The position numbers were made by a program, and so were the translations under genes. The notes below the pieces were generated by a model. It was not told where the DNA came from. It saw nothing but the letters and a program-made list of their open reading frames with translations, and ran no database searches. A stretch of DNA of 64,000 bases from Flavobacterium sp. GT3R68 (GTDB taxonomy: Bacteria; Bacteroidota; Bacteroidia; Flavobacteriales; Flavobacteriaceae), in contig NZ_VJZK01000001.1 in NCBI RefSeq assembly GCF_007109225.1, positions 330,731-394,730 of the forward strand, read 5' to 3'. Positions within the stretch are counted from its first letter, which is position 1, and each line of letters opens with the position of its first letter. Shown here in pieces: positions 63,001 to 64,000 of the stretch.

Positions 63001-63016
63001 AGTTTCACGTGGAACA
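63001..63016. promoter_or_regulatory. parS: parS chromosome-partition site
   Basis: AGTTTCACGTGGAACA is, on the other strand, TGTTCCACGTGAAACT, matching the ParB-binding consensus TGTTNCACGTGAAACA at 15 of 16 positions. It is the nearest sequence to the mnmG stop (2 bp away). Such sites bind ParB and are usually clustered near the chromosome origin. A second site-like palindrome is at 52153-52168. Confidence 0.7.
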
Positions 63017-63018
63017 AT

Positions 63019-64000
63019 TTAGCGCCCCATATAAATCAGCAGCACTGAAATGTCACTTGGCGAAACGCCACTAATTCGGGAGGCTTGGGATATGGTTACC
63101 GGACGAATCTTTTTGAACTTTTCTTTGGCTTCAAAAGACAGGGATTTTATTTTATCGTAATCAAACGCCTCCGGAATTTTGACATCTTCCAATCGGGTCA
63201 GCTTATCCGCATTGTTTCTCTCTTTTTCGATATAGCCGGAATATTTTACCTGGATTTCCGCCTGCTCCAGGATTTCCTGATCCACATCATTTTCAGAAAT
63301 ATATTCAGCCACTTTTTCGAATTTCATCATATCCTCCAAATCAATTTGTGGCCTGGAGAATACTTTAAACATCTTATCGCCCTGGTTAATCAGCGCGGTG
63401 TCTTTTGCAGCCAAAATAGGATTTGTTTCCGCGACCGTGACGCTGGTTTCTTTAAAGAAAGCCACCATTTTTTCGGATTCGTTTAACTTATGCTCCATTC
63501 TTCGTAACCGTTGTTCAGAAGCAAGACCAATCGCATGCGACATCGGGGTTAATCTGAAATCGGCATTATCCTGACGCAATAACGTTCGGTATTCGGCACG
63601 GGAAGTAAACATTCGGTAGGGCTCTTCAGTTCCTTTGGTAATCAAATCGTCAATTAAAACTCCGATGTAAGCCTCGTCTCTTTTCAAAATTAGCGGATCT
63701 TTTTCCTGCACTTTAAGCGCAGCATTGATACCCGCCATTAATCCCTGCGAAGCTGCTTCTTCATATCCCGTCGTACCGTTAATCTGTCCAGCAAAATACA
63801 AACCTTCAATTAATTTGGTTTCCAGCGTATGCTTCAGTTGTGTTGGCGGAAAGTAATCGTATTCGATTGCGTATCCCGGACGGAAAAATTTCACCTTTTC
63901 AAAACCTACAACAGAGCGCAATGCCTTGAACTGAATATCTTCCGGCAAGGAAGTAGAAAAACCATTCACATAAACTTCACACGTATTCCAGCCCTCGGGT
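63019..64000 (-). CDS. mnmG: tRNA uridine-5-carboxymethylaminomethyl synthesis enzyme MnmG, 3' part
   Basis: About 327 C-terminal residues of MnmG (GidA); the family is about 620 residues and the FAD-binding N-terminus lies beyond the right edge. The frame runs open from the edge (PEGW...VNGFSTSLP). Further signatures are GQINGTTGYEEAASQGL, YRMFTSRAEYR and the C-terminal end ISGVSPSDISVLLIYMGR. With MnmE it modifies the wobble uridine of several tRNAs. A parS site lies 2 bp after the stop. Confidence 0.97.
   Translation of the reverse strand, partial: PEGWNTCEVYVNGFSTSLPEDIQFKALRSVVGFEKVKFFRPGYAIEYDYFPPTQLKHTLETKLIEGLYFAGQINGTTGYEEAASQGLMAGINAALKVQEKDPLILKRDEAYIGVLIDDLITKGTEEPYRMFTSRAEYRTLLRQDNADFRLTPMSHAIGLASEQRLRRMEHKLNESEKMVAFFKETSVTVAETNPILAAKDTALINQGDKMFKVFSRPQIDLEDMMKFEKVAEYISENDVDQEILEQAEIQVKYSGYIEKERNNADKLTRLEDVKIPEAFDYDKIKSLSFEAKEKFKKIRPVTISQASRISGVSPSDISVLLIYMGR

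Overview
The window looks like the chromosome of a Flavobacteriaceae bacterium, most likely Flavobacterium or a close relative. The DNA is AT-rich, and many genes have a Bacteroidetes-type -7 promoter box (TAnnTTTG). It carries a PorP/SprF membrane protein next to a giant adhesin with a gliding/type IX (type B) C-terminal domain. It also has a complete SUF iron-sulfur operon, a TonB receptor with two surface lipoproteins, and several families named mainly from Bacteroidetes (DUF2480, DUF3078, DUF4837, DUF5689). I see no tRNA, rRNA, CRISPR array, intact insertion sequence or prophage. Most of the window is ordinary core genome.

Layout. 1-840: the 3' part of a putative AlbA_2-type DNA-binding protein. 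848-4557: a small membrane protein, then a LuxR-type response regulator, a lipidated TPR histidine kinase and a small lipoprotein, all on the minus strand. 4858-6188: a phosphatase and an outer-membrane barrel. 6266-9600: an ALDH7-type aldehyde dehydrogenase, a CorA-type transporter and 3-hydroxyanthranilate dioxygenase. 9710-15985: a secreted nuclease/phosphatase-fold protein divergent from a TonB receptor and two lipoproteins. 16488-25401: adhesin, PorP/SprF and OmpA/PD40 operon. 25580-27760: HflX and DUF3078. 27815-35363: SUF operon (A, B, a flavodoxin-like reductase, C, D, S, a lipoprotein, E, T) plus DUF2480. 35538-40065: MBL hydrolase, subtilase and M1 peptidase. 40140-45331: cupin, rnpA, DUF4349, S41 protease and two OmpA proteins. 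45328-51324: GNAT, DUF4837, MltD-like transglycosylase, pgk and an alpha/beta hydrolase. 51497-53034: DNA polymerase III delta prime and DoxX. 53154-58758: two tandem histidine kinase/receiver pairs. 58802-64000: a Pif1/RecD-like helicase, an OmpH/Skp-like protein, a methyltransferase and the 3' half of mnmG.

The most notable non-coding signals are four. First, a 28-bp bipartite element occurs twice, each copy exactly 21 bp upstream of a TAnnTTTG box; one copy precedes the lipoprotein/kinase/regulator operon and the other precedes a long hairpin-rich leader of the adjacent 112-residue membrane protein. Second, a near-consensus ParB-binding parS site lies directly after mnmG, with a second parS-like palindrome inside the delta prime gene about 11 kb away; this suggests, but does not prove, that the window is in the origin-proximal domain. 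Third, two copies of a structured dispersed element lie between co-directional genes. Fourth, two gene-internal repeat expansions are present: a 63-bp coiled-coil repeat in a sensor kinase and a 528-bp repeat in the adhesin.
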